Part shown: piece after piece, positions 1-7,220 of the stretch | Layout: each line of letters starts with the position of its first letter | Numbering within the stretch: the first letter of the stretch is position 1 | Assembly: GCA_946482595.1 (NCBI GenBank) | Contig: CAMLSD010000057.1 | Location: 1 to 32,640 of the forward strand | Direction: 5' to 3' | DNA: 32,640 nucleotides | DNA from: an uncultured Comamonadaceae bacterium | GTDB taxonomy: Bacteria; Pseudomonadota; Gammaproteobacteria; Burkholderiales; Burkholderiaceae | Position numbers and translations under genes: made by a program | The notes under the pieces: model-generated | Databases searched by the model: none | Seen by the model: the letters and a program-made list of their open reading frames with translations, nothing else | Told to the model about the DNA's origin: nothing

Positions 1-304
1 CAAAGCCCACGAAGGCCGGCATGATGGCGCCGAACACCATGATCAGGCCGTGCATCGTGGTGAGCTGGTTGAACAGCTCGGGGTTGACGACCTGCAGGCC
101 GGGCTGGAACAGCTCGGCGCGGATCAGCAGTGCGAGCACGCCGCCGATCATCAGCATCGTGAAGCTGAACAGCAGGTACAGCGTGCCGATGTCCTTGTGG
201 TTGGTCGCGAAGACCCAGCGGCGCCAGCCGTGCGGGTGATCGTGGGCGTGGTCGTCGTGGGCGTGGCCGCCAGCGTGACCGTGGGGGTCGAGAACTGCGC
301 TCAT
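1..304 (-). CDS. ctaD: Cytochrome c oxidase subunit I, N-terminal part (cut by window edge)
   Basis: Catalytic subunit of the haem-copper terminal oxidase in the inner membrane, which reduces O2 and pumps protons. Only about the first 101 residues lie in the window; the gene runs off the left edge. The start is the ATG at 304, preceded by an AAAGGAAC ribosome-binding site. After a leader with nine histidines in residues 8-25 comes GWRRWVFATNHKDIGTLYL, the standard entry to the first transmembrane helix of CtaD. Further on, LTTMHGLIMVFGAIMPAFVG contains the family haem a ligand region (TMHG). It lies 31 nt downstream of ctaC on the same strand, so the two are surely co-transcribed. The His-rich leader precedes the first helix and could bind metal, but similar leaders are, from memory, frequent in Burkholderiales CtaD. 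Identification is firm. Confidence 0.95.
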   Translation of the reverse strand, partial: MSAVLDPHGHAGGHAHDDHAHDHPHGWRRWVFATNHKDIGTLYLLFSFTMLMIGGVLALLIRAELFQPGLQVVNPELFNQLTTMHGLIMVFGAIMPAFVGF

Positions 305-335
305 GCTCGTCGTTCCTTTCTGATACTGCTAGCGG

Positions 336-1517
336 TTACTTGCGGGCGGCGGTGATCTCGGACGGCTGCACCAGCTGACCGGTCTTGTTGGACCAGGCAT
401 TCTTGGTGTAGGTCACCACGGCGGCAATCTCGGTGTCGCTGAGCTGCTTCCATGCGGGCATCGCGCCGTTGCCTGCTCCGTTGAGCATGATGGCGATCTG
501 CTTGGCATGGTCGCTGTCCTTGACGATGGCCGAACCGTCCAGCGGCTTGATCGGGCCGGCGCCGGTGCCGTCAGCCTTGTGGCAGGCGGCGCAATTGGCA
601 GCGTAGACCTTCTCGCCGCGCGCCATGATGTCGTCGAGCGTCCAGACCTTGGTCGGGTCATCGGCCTTGGCCGCCGCTTCCTTCTTCTTCTCGTCGACCC
701 ACTTGGCGTAGTCTTCCTGCGAGACCACCTTCACGTGGATGGGCATGTAGGCGTGTTCCTTGCCGCACAGCTCGGCGCACTGGCCGTAGAAGTCGCCGAT
801 CTTCTCGGCACGGAACCAGGTGTCACGCACGAAACCGGGGATCGCGTCCTGCTTGATGCCGAAGGCGGGCACCATGAAGGCATGGATCACGTCATTGGCG
901 GTGGTGACCACGCGGATCTTCTTGTTCACCGGAACGACCAGGGGGTTGTCGACCTTCAGCAGGTAGTCGTCGCCGACGGGCTGACCGGCGTCGGAGGCCT
1001 CGCGCTGCGTGGCGTCCAGGGTCGACAGGAAGGACAGGCCTTCGCCTTCGCCCTTCAGGTAGTCATAGCCCCACTTCCACTGGTAGCCAGTGGCCTTGAT
1101 GGTGATGTCGGCGTTGGTGGTGTCCTTCATGGCCACGACCACCTTGGTGGCTGGCAGGGCCATGCCGATCACGATCAGGAAAGGCACGATGGTCCAGATG
1201 ATCTCGACCGTGGTGCTTTCATGGAAGCTGGCCGGCTTGGCGCCCAGCGACTTGCGGTGCTTCAGGATCGAATAGAACATCACCCCGAAGACGCCGACGA
1301 AGATCACGCCGCAGATGATCAGCATCATCCAGTGCAGGAAGTGCTGCTCCTCGGCGATCTTGGTGACCGGCGGATGCAGGTTGAGCTGGCGCACCGCCGG
1401 CCCGCCGGGCAGGTCGTTGACGGCCAGCGCGGCCGTGGTGGCCAGGGTGGCCCCGAGCCCGAGGCTCAACTGCCCCACCTTCTGCCAAAGCGCGTTCATG
1501 ATCTTCATCGTGGTCAT
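336..1517 (-). CDS. ctaC: Cytochrome c oxidase subunit II with fused cytochrome c domain
   Basis: Subunit II receives electrons from cytochrome c at the binuclear CuA centre and passes them to subunit I. The 393-residue product has an N-terminal signal-like segment (about 10-32), two transmembrane helices (about 62-85 and 105-125), and a periplasmic cupredoxin domain. The CuA ligands are visible as H212 and, in CAELCGKEHAYM, as C247, E249, C251, H255 and M258. A C-terminal cytochrome c domain follows, with the haem site CAACH at 309-313 and a likely axial Met at 353 (GAMPAW). The extra haem domain makes this a caa3-like subunit II, longer than the roughly 250-300 residues of the plain form. 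The start at 1517 (MTTMKIMN) is 14 nt from the DUF2244 stop, with AAGGA upstream; the nearby ATGs four and seven codons in cannot be excluded. Confidence 0.97.
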   Translation of the reverse strand: MTTMKIMNALWQKVGQLSLGLGATLATTAALAVNDLPGGPAVRQLNLHPPVTKIAEEQHFLHWMMLIICGVIFVGVFGVMFYSILKHRKSLGAKPASFHESTTVEIIWTIVPFLIVIGMALPATKVVVAMKDTTNADITIKATGYQWKWGYDYLKGEGEGLSFLSTLDATQREASDAGQPVGDDYLLKVDNPLVVPVNKKIRVVTTANDVIHAFMVPAFGIKQDAIPGFVRDTWFRAEKIGDFYGQCAELCGKEHAYMPIHVKVVSQEDYAKWVDEKKKEAAAKADDPTKVWTLDDIMARGEKVYAANCAACHKADGTGAGPIKPLDGSAIVKDSDHAKQIAIMLNGAGNGAMPAWKQLSDTEIAAVVTYTKNAWSNKTGQLVQPSEITAARK

Positions 1518-1531
1518 CTCAGTTTCAATCC

Positions 1532-2104
1532 TTATCGCCCCGCCGTGTCGGCCGGCTCCGCCAGGGAGTCGATCGACAGCAGCGCGACGCGCAATTCTTC
1601 AGCCAGGCTGCGGCGCCATTCCGGACGCACATGCCGGCCCAACCGCACCGACCGCCCCTGCCCGCGCAACTCGACCAGCGAGCGCGCGTCCGGCGGCATC
1701 ACGACCTGCACACGGCCGGGCACGAACTCGTGCCGCTCGACCCGCTCGCCGCAGCGGCACTCGACCACGAGGCTCGTGGCCCGCAGCGTGACGCATTCGC
1801 GATCGCCGGCGTGGCGAGCATAAAGGAGCAAGGCCACCCCCACCGCCACCAGCTCGACCCAGGCGAAGGGCATCACCATCCTGGCGCCATGCACCCAGAA
1901 CACCGATGCGATCCCGAGGGACACCACACACAGCGACGCGTAGAACACCATCAGCTGGCGTGGCGACAGGGAACAGTTGCGCTTGAGCGTCCAGACCACA
2001 TCGCCGGGCCGGGCCTCACCCCCCTCGCGCGCGCCGTCGACGTGAACGACGGCACCGAACCTCAAGGGGCGAGCCTGTGGCCAGGGTGAGATGGCGGACA
2101 ACAT
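1532..2104 (-). CDS. DUF2244 family membrane protein, first gene of the cox operon
   Basis: A 190-residue integral membrane protein of the DUF2244 family, which is often encoded beside cytochrome oxidase genes in alpha- and betaproteobacteria. Its biochemical role is not known to me. RNCSLSPRQLMVFYASL begins the family domain; two hydrophobic helices follow (roughly the LMVFYASLCVV and MPFAWVELVAVGVALLL regions), then a soluble domain ending HVRPEWRRSLAEELR, a typical end for this family. The reading frame is open to 2254, but I place the start at the ATG at 2104 because a GGAG motif lies 11 nt upstream and the extra 50 residues look non-coding. It is 14 nt upstream of ctaC and would share its promoter. 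A role in oxidase assembly is inferred from position only. Confidence 0.8.
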   Translation of the reverse strand: MLSAISPWPQARPLRFGAVVHVDGAREGGEARPGDVVWTLKRNCSLSPRQLMVFYASLCVVSLGIASVFWVHGARMVMPFAWVELVAVGVALLLYARHAGDRECVTLRATSLVVECRCGERVERHEFVPGRVQVVMPPDARSLVELRGQGRSVRLGRHVRPEWRRSLAEELRVALLSIDSLAEPADTAGR

Positions 2105-2220
2105 ACTGCACTTTGCTCCAGTCACCTGAGCCGGGTCAGCGACCTGCTGCCACACCCCTGAGGCTCCGATCAGGCTGCCCGCACGCGTGTGGCCGGGATC
2201 CTGCCCAACCGAACCGCGGG

Positions 2221-2250
2221 ATTTTAGCGCACCGCAACGAGCGGTCACAA
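2221..2250 (-). promoter_or_regulatory. Putative sigma-70 promoter of the DUF2244-ctaC-ctaD operon
   Basis: Read on the minus strand there is TTGTGA (2250-2245), an 18-nt spacer and TAAAAT (2226-2221), matching the -35/-10 consensus at 4/6 and 5/6 positions. It lies about 117 nt upstream of the chosen DUF2244 start, in the only gap that can carry the operon promoter. This is a visual match only; no transcription start is known. Confidence 0.5.
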
Positions 2251-2261
2251 CCAAGGTTGTG
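2246..2261. promoter_or_regulatory. Inverted repeat overlapping the cox -35 box (possible operator)
   Basis: CACAACC-AA-GGTTGTG is a perfect 7-bp inverted repeat with a 2-nt centre. It covers five of the six bases of the proposed -35 box of the cox operon promoter and extends upstream. That geometry suits a dimeric regulator acting as repressor or close-in activator. The regulator is unknown. Confidence 0.4.
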
Positions 2262-2308
2262 CAGGATCAATGCAGAGCGAACATCGCACAGGTTCGCCCT
2301 GCGTCAGA

Positions 2309-3232
2309 TCATGGCGACGAGCGGCCGGCCCGCACCATCGCCCGCATGTCGTCGAGCGCCACGCGGGTGTCCTGCCCCATCCGCGCACGCGGCACCGGCT
2401 TGAACGCGTGGCCGTAGATGATCTCGAAGGTCATCGGGATGCGCGGCCCGCTCGCGGCGAGCGATGCTTCCAGCCGCGTGCGCCAGCGCGGCGTGCGCAG
2501 GCCCGCGAAGCGGTCGCGATGGGTGTTGCCGCCCAGGCTGCGCAACTCGTGCAGCAGGGCCGGCGCGGAATCCCAGGTCAGGGTGAGCTGCTCCATGTCC
2601 ATCACGGGATCGGCAAACCCCGCATGCACCAGCATGTCGCCCAGATCGTGCATGTCGATGAGCTCACGCATGGCCGGACCGAAACCGTGTTCGGCATGCA
2701 GGGCGCGCAGCTCCTTCAGCGTGTCGGGCCCCAGGCACGAGAACATCACGAAACCGTCGACCGCCAGCACCTTGTGCCAGCGGGCAAACAGGGCCTGCGG
2801 GTCACGCACCCAGTGCACCATCATGTTGGCCCAGACCAGCTGCGCCTGGCCGTCGAGCGTGCCAGCGCCCTCGTCCACCGCATGCGGGCCGCGCGCGCGC
2901 CAGCGTGCCGGCGACCACCAGGCGGGCGGTGCGGCCGCCGCCAGGCGTTCGAGCACCGGTGCGGGCTCGACCGGCAGCACCGACGCCTGCGGATACTGCC
3001 GGCGCAGCATTGCGTCGGAACCGGACGATCGTGCCCACCAGTCGACGATGGTCTGCGGCTGCGCACGGATCACGCCCAGGCGGTCGACCATGCGCCGCGC
3101 CACCTCGCCGTGCAGCCAGGGCGCCTCGTCGCCGGAACGGCGCAGCCAGTGTCGCGCGGCACGTGGGTCGTGGGTGGCCGCCGGGTCGGGGCGCTGGTCC
3201 GGCAAGGACGCCGGCGAAGGAGAGGACGACAT
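2309..3232 (-). CDS. BioC-like SAM-dependent methyltransferase
   Basis: A 307-residue methyltransferase of the BioC type. BioC methylates malonyl-ACP to start pimeloyl (biotin precursor) synthesis in the cytoplasm. The strongest evidence is FSCLGPDTLKELR near residues 163-175, the family block after motif III, together with WANMMVHWVRDP near 133-144 (motif II region). Motif I is unusual: where family members have a DxGxGxG loop, this protein has IVDWWARSSGSDAML near 61-75. Either SAM is held differently or the enzyme has another role. A 23-bp gap separates its start from the divergent comF start, and no other bio gene is in view, so I give no gene symbol. The fold is secure, the biotin role only probable. 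Confidence 0.75.
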   Translation of the reverse strand: MSSSPSPASLPDQRPDPAATHDPRAARHWLRRSGDEAPWLHGEVARRMVDRLGVIRAQPQTIVDWWARSSGSDAMLRRQYPQASVLPVEPAPVLERLAAAAPPAWWSPARWRARGPHAVDEGAGTLDGQAQLVWANMMVHWVRDPQALFARWHKVLAVDGFVMFSCLGPDTLKELRALHAEHGFGPAMRELIDMHDLGDMLVHAGFADPVMDMEQLTLTWDSAPALLHELRSLGGNTHRDRFAGLRTPRWRTRLEASLAASGPRIPMTFEIIYGHAFKPVPRARMGQDTRVALDDMRAMVRAGRSSP

Positions 3233-3255
3233 GTCGGGCAGTATATTGAGCCGCC

Positions 3256-3984
3256 ATGTTCAGCACCCTCCTGCACCATGCGCGGCCTGCCGTGGCCGCC
3301 CCGAGCCAGTGTGCCGTGTGTCACGCCTGGCAGGCGCACCGCCTGTGCATGGCGTGTCGTGATCGTCACCTGCGGGCCACGCCGCGCTGCCTGCAGTGCG
3401 GCATCGATGTGCCCGAGGGCATCCAGGTGTGCGGCGCCTGCCTGACCGACCCGCCAGCCTTCGACGCCTGCGTCGCGGCCGCCGAACACGGCTACCCCTG
3501 GAACCGGCTCGTGACTCAGTTCAAGTTCCACGAAGGACTCGACCTTGTCGCGCCACTGGGAGCACTGCTGCTGGAAGCCATCGCGCGTCGGCAGGCCACG
3601 CACGCCCTGCCCCGCCCGCGCTGGATCGTGCCGGTGCCGCTGGCCGATCAGCGGCTGGCCGAGCGGGGCTACAACCAGGCCTGGGAGCTGGCCCGCTGGC
3701 TGGCCGCGCGCCACCCGGGCAGCACCGCCCGTGCCGACCTGGTGCTGCGGCTGCGCGACACGGCCCATCAATTGCAGCTGACGGCGGCCCAGCGTCGTGC
3801 CAACCTGCGGGCGGCCTTCATGGTCGAGCCCGCGCAGGCCGCGGCCCTGCGGGGCGCGGATGTGGCGCTGGTCGATGACGTGATGACCACCGGCGCCACC
3901 GCGCAGGAGGTCGCGCATCAGCTCAAGCGTGCCGGGGCGTCCCACGTGCAGGTCTGGGTGGTCACGCGCACCCCCCGGTCCTGA
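3256..3984 (+). CDS. comF: ComF family protein (phosphoribosyltransferase-like)
   Basis: A 242-residue ComF/GntX family protein. Members combine an N-terminal zinc ribbon with a phosphoribosyltransferase-type domain and are linked to uptake or use of external DNA; the reaction is unproven. Here four CxxC pairs are seen at C19/22, C31/34, C45/48 and C59/62, enough for two zinc sites. YPWNRLVTQFKFHEGLDL follows, then VPVPLADQRLAERGYNQAWELA, both hallmarks of the family. The PRPP loop VALVDDVMTTGAT starts at residue 203 with the acidic pair D207/D208. It diverges from the BioC-like gene with only 23 bp between the start codons, an AT-rich patch (GTATATTGAG) that must hold or overlap both promoters. 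Length is typical for the family. Confidence 0.92.
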   Translation: MFSTLLHHARPAVAAPSQCAVCHAWQAHRLCMACRDRHLRATPRCLQCGIDVPEGIQVCGACLTDPPAFDACVAAAEHGYPWNRLVTQFKFHEGLDLVAPLGALLLEAIARRQATHALPRPRWIVPVPLADQRLAERGYNQAWELARWLAARHPGSTARADLVLRLRDTAHQLQLTAAQRRANLRAAFMVEPAQAAALRGADVALVDDVMTTGATAQEVAHQLKRAGASHVQVWVVTRTPRS

Positions 3985-4000
3985 GGGGACGACACAACGG

Positions 4001-4026
4001 CCGGGGGTGGCACGGCGCTCCCCCGG
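4001..4026 (+). terminator. GC-rich hairpin between comF and trmL
   Basis: CCGGGGG (4001-4007) and CCCCCGG (4020-4026) form a 7-bp stem with a 12-nt loop, 17 nt after the comF stop. No T-tract follows, so it may be a weak or factor-assisted terminator, or merely an mRNA hairpin. Confidence 0.35.
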
Positions 4027-4046
4027 GCCTATGATGCCGACCCATC

Positions 4047-4517
4047 ATGTTCCGCATCGTCCTGGTCGAGCCCGAGATCCCGCCCAACACGGGCAACGTC
4101 ATCCGCCTGGCGGCCAATACCGGCTGCGAGCTGCATCTGATCGAGCCGCTGGGGTTCTCGATGGACGACAAGCACATGCGCCGCGCCGGGCTGGACTATC
4201 ACGAGTACGCCGAGGTACGCCGCCATGCCTCGTGGGAACAATTCCTGGCCGCGTGCGCCCCCGATCCGTCCCGACTGTTCGCCTTCACGACCCGCGGCAG
4301 CCGCCCCTTGGCCGACGTGCGCTGGCAGCCGGGCGACTGGCTGGTGTTCGGTGCCGAAACCCGCGGCCTGGCCCCTGAGCTGCGCGAGCGCTTCGACCCG
4401 GCACAGCGCGTGCGTCTGCCGATGCGGCCGGGCCAGCGCAGCCTGAACCTCTCCAACAGCGTCGCCGTGGCCGTGTTTGAAGCCTGGCGGCAGAACGGCT
4501 ATGAGGGCGGTGCATGA
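4047..4517 (+). CDS. trmL: tRNA (cytidine(34)-2'-O)-methyltransferase
   Basis: A 156-residue SPOUT-class (trefoil-knot) enzyme that 2'-O-methylates the wobble base of tRNA-Leu isoacceptors using SAM. Diagnostic blocks are the start FRIVLVEPEIPPNTGNVIRL, in which N14 and R19 belong to the conserved NTGNxxR motif, then HLIEPLGFSMDDKHMRRAGLDY, VFGAETRGLAPEL in the knot, and RSLNLSNSVAVAVFEAWRQ at the C terminus, which forms the SAM pocket. Length matches the short single-domain TrmL family exactly. The ATG at 4047 is preceded by TATGAT at 4030-4035, which could be a -10 box giving a very short leader; no clear ribosome-binding site is seen. It lies 62 nt after comF and 43 nt before the DUF2157 gene. 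Confidence 0.95.
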   Translation: MFRIVLVEPEIPPNTGNVIRLAANTGCELHLIEPLGFSMDDKHMRRAGLDYHEYAEVRRHASWEQFLAACAPDPSRLFAFTTRGSRPLADVRWQPGDWLVFGAETRGLAPELRERFDPAQRVRLPMRPGQRSLNLSNSVAVAVFEAWRQNGYEGGA

Positions 4518-4547
4518 ACGCACCGCAGGCCGGACCATCACCCCACC

Positions 4548-4555
4548 GGAGGAAG
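4548..4555 (+). promoter_or_regulatory. Ribosome-binding site fixing the DUF2157 start
   Basis: GGAGGAAG is a near-perfect Shine-Dalgarno sequence ending 5 nt before the ATG at 4561. It argues against the longer frame that stays open from 4477 inside trmL. Confidence 0.8.
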
Positions 4556-4560
4556 CCTGC

Positions 4561-5529
4561 ATGAGCCTGCGCAACCTGAGCTACGAGCTGGCCCACCGAC
4601 ATCGGCTGGACCCGCACCAGTACGCCGCGCTGGCTGAAGCGGCCGGCCTGCAGGCTGAACCCGCAGGCGCGCTGACCTGGCTGATCCGCACGGTGACGGT
4701 CGTGGCCGGCGCATTGCTGGGCCTGGGCTCGATCCTGTGGGTCGCGGCGAACTGGGACAGCCTGGGGCGCATCGGCCAGTTCGTGCTGCTTCAGTCGCTG
4801 GTGGGTGCCGCGGCGCTCGCCGGCCTGGTGCTGCGCCCCGGCCGCGCGGCCTTGCTGCTGCTGGCCCTGCTGGCCCAGGGCGGCCTGCTGGCCTACTTCG
4901 GGCAGACCTACCAGACCGGCGCCGATCCCTGGCAGCTGTTTGCGCTCTGGGCCGCGCTGGCGCTGCCGCTGGGCCTGGCCGCGCGCTCGGATGTGGTGTG
5001 GGCGCCCTGGTCGCTGGTCGTGACGGTCGGCATCGCGTTGTGGCTGCACGCGCACCAGGGTCGGGTGCTGACGGCCGAACATGCGTCTTCCCTCGCCTAC
5101 GTGGCCGCCTGGGCGGCCTGCTTCACCGTGGCGGCCGGGCTGAGCCGCTGGCCGCCAGCCCAGCGCCACACCGGCGCCGGGACCTGGTCGTTCCGCACGG
5201 CCATCACGCTGGCCTGCCTGATGGTGGGCGCCACCGGCCTGAGCGCGCTGTTCTCGCACGACGTGCGGCCGGCCTATGCGCTGGCGCTGCTGGTGCTGGT
5301 GGCCGCCGCCTTGCTGCTGGTGCGTGCGGGCATCATCGACGTGCTGGCCCTGAGCGCCATCGGCCTGGCTGTGGACGGACTGCTAATCTGCGGCCTGGGA
5401 CGCTGGCTGCTCAACCTCGGTTCGAACGACCCGATCTTCAGCCTGCTGTTCCTGGGGCTCACCGCCGCCGGCCTGGTCGCCGCCACGGTGTGGGCGATCC
5501 TGCGCCTCACCCGGGGGCATCCGGCATGA
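4561..5529 (+). CDS. DUF2157 domain membrane protein
   Basis: A 322-residue integral membrane protein. The cytoplasmic N terminus (about 1-40) has the helical DUF2157 head, followed by about eight or nine hydrophobic helices. The segment QGGLLAYFGQTYQTGADPWQ after the third helix is the characteristic block of this family, retained here in full. The function of the family is not known; it is typically encoded beside DUF4401 and GDYXXLXY proteins, and that is the case here. Its stop overlaps the next start by 4 bp (ATGA at 5526-5529), so the two proteins are translationally coupled and probably form one membrane complex. The start at 4561 is chosen from the strong ribosome-binding site. I see no catalytic motif. 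Confidence 0.85.
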   Translation: MSLRNLSYELAHRHRLDPHQYAALAEAAGLQAEPAGALTWLIRTVTVVAGALLGLGSILWVAANWDSLGRIGQFVLLQSLVGAAALAGLVLRPGRAALLLLALLAQGGLLAYFGQTYQTGADPWQLFALWAALALPLGLAARSDVVWAPWSLVVTVGIALWLHAHQGRVLTAEHASSLAYVAAWAACFTVAAGLSRWPPAQRHTGAGTWSFRTAITLACLMVGATGLSALFSHDVRPAYALALLVLVAAALLLVRAGIIDVLALSAIGLAVDGLLICGLGRWLLNLGSNDPIFSLLFLGLTAAGLVAATVWAILRLTRGHPA

Positions 5530-7220
5530 GCGCGCCCGCCTCCCCCGCATCGGACTGGCAGCGCCTGGTCGACCTGGCCCGAGAGACTGGGGGGTTCACA
5601 CCTGCCGCAAGCCCGCAGGCGGCACCGGCAGCGCCCCGCCCCTGGCCGGTGGTGGTGCTGACCTTCTTCGGCGCGCAACTCGCCGCCCTGCCCTTGCTGC
5701 TGGTGCTCGGCCTGATGTTCGGCGACTGGCTGTTCGATTCGATCGCCACCTACATCGGCGCGGCGGTGCTGCTTGCGGGTGCCACAAGTCTGTTGCGCGG
5801 CCCAGCGCGGGCGCTGTTTGTCGAGCACCTGGCAGTGATCGGCCTGCTCATTGGCCAGGGCCTGCTGGTGTTTGCGCTGGTGCGCGACTTCGACACCGAT
5901 GCCGGCGCCGCACTGGCCGCGATCGCGACCGTGGGCCTGGCGCTGATCGTGCGGATCGGCTGGGTCGGCGCCATCCTGGGGGCTGCGGCGGCCGGGCTAC
6001 TGGCCGTGGCCACGATCGGCGCCAACCAGTTCCGTGTGCTGTCGGGCTGGTTTCCGCTGGTGCCGGTGGCCATGCTCGCGGCCTGGGCGCTGGCGCTGTG
6101 GCTGCAGGCTCAACTGACGCGCTGGGACCTGGCGCTGGCGCTCGAGCATGTGCTGTCAGGCTGGTTGCTCACCAGCCTGGCGTGGCTGGCGCTGACGGCC
6201 GGCATGACCATGTGGGTGGGGGCCGTGATCGGCATGGACGATGCCTCGGGCATGAGCCTGGCGCGCGCTCCGCGCAGCGGGGACCTGCCCTGGTGGCCAC
6301 TGCTGTGGCGCGCCGCCTCGGTGGTGGCCATTGCGGCCGCGTGGGCCTGGGCGGCGCAGCGCTGGCCCGTGCTGCGGCGGCCCCCGGTCCTGTGCCTGTG
6401 CCTTGTCTTGAGCGCGCTGGCGGCCTTCATGCCGCCGCTCGGGGTTGCACTGGCCGTGGTGATGGTCTCGCTCGTGACGCACCGCCACTGGCAGGCTGCA
6501 TGCGCTGCGCTGGCCTGCGCGTGGATCGTCGGCGCGATCTACTACAACCTGCACTGGGACCTGGCCACCAAGGCGGCCGTGCTGGCCGGCGCAGGCCTGC
6601 TGATGGCCGCACTGGCCGCCTGGGCGCACCGGGCCTCGGCACCGGCGGCACACGCCGCACCCGCCCCGGCCCATCCACTGGCCACGCTGTGGATCGCCCT
6701 GGCCGTGGTGGCCACGCTGGGCCTGGTGAACACCGGCATCTGGCAGAAGGAAACCCTGATCCGCGACGGGCGGCGCATCTACCTGCCGCTGGGCCCGGTC
6801 GACCCCCGCTCGTTGATGCAGGGCGACTACATGACGCTGAACTTCGTGTTCTCGCGCACGCTGGACGAAGAACTTGCGCGCCACGAGGGCCCACGCCGTC
6901 CGCGGGTGGCCGCACGGGTCGACGAACATGGGGTGGCGACCTTGCACCGGGTGCTCGAACCCGGGGAATCGCCGGGCCAGGACCTGGTGTTCGAGCTCAC
7001 GCCGCGCGGCGGGCGCTGGGCGGTCGTGACCGATGCGTGGTTCTTCCGTGAAGGCACGGGCGAGCACTGGGCCGCCGCGCGCTTCGGCGAGTTCAGGGTG
7101 GCGCCGGATGGCCGAGCCCTGCTGGTCGGGCTGGCGGATGCCCAGCGGCGCGCCATCGTGCCGCCGCCGGCCGCAGCGACGCCAACACCCGCTACTCCGG
7201 CTGCACGCCCGCCGTCCTGA
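5526..7220 (+). CDS. DUF4401 / GDYXXLXY fusion membrane protein
   Basis: A 564-residue protein joining two modules that can be separate genes elsewhere. Residues 1 to about 390 form a DUF4401-like region of roughly twelve hydrophobic helices. After a further helix (ALAVVATLGLVNTGIWQKE) comes an extracytoplasmic GDYXXLXY domain with GDYMTLNF at 433-440 and a following beta-rich region. The C terminus is a Pro/Ala tail. The frame is open well upstream, but the ATG at 5526 overlapping the DUF2157 stop is the natural start. The role is unknown; the GDYXXLXY domain is thought to face the periplasm. The last 29 bp overlap the convergent binding-protein gene. Family membership is clear; function is not. 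Confidence 0.82.
   Translation: MSAPASPASDWQRLVDLARETGGFTPAASPQAAPAAPRPWPVVVLTFFGAQLAALPLLLVLGLMFGDWLFDSIATYIGAAVLLAGATSLLRGPARALFVEHLAVIGLLIGQGLLVFALVRDFDTDAGAALAAIATVGLALIVRIGWVGAILGAAAAGLLAVATIGANQFRVLSGWFPLVPVAMLAAWALALWLQAQLTRWDLALALEHVLSGWLLTSLAWLALTAGMTMWVGAVIGMDDASGMSLARAPRSGDLPWWPLLWRAASVVAIAAAWAWAAQRWPVLRRPPVLCLCLVLSALAAFMPPLGVALAVVMVSLVTHRHWQAACAALACAWIVGAIYYNLHWDLATKAAVLAGAGLLMAALAAWAHRASAPAAHAAPAPAHPLATLWIALAVVATLGLVNTGIWQKETLIRDGRRIYLPLGPVDPRSLMQGDYMTLNFVFSRTLDEELARHEGPRRPRVAARVDEHGVATLHRVLEPGESPGQDLVFELTPRGGRWAVVTDAWFFREGTGEHWAAARFGEFRVAPDGRALLVGLADAQRRAIVPPPAAATPTPATPAARPPS

Noticed and set aside
2105..2254. Fifty-residue N-terminal extension of the DUF2244 protein
   Set aside because: It would begin upstream of the proposed promoter -10 region's expected transcript start or close to it, has no family similarity, and the ATG at 2104 has a ribosome-binding site.
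3971..4046. Possible small gene or RNA between comF and trmL
   Set aside because: Only 62 bp, explained by a GC-rich hairpin and a possible -10 box; no open frame with a ribosome-binding site.
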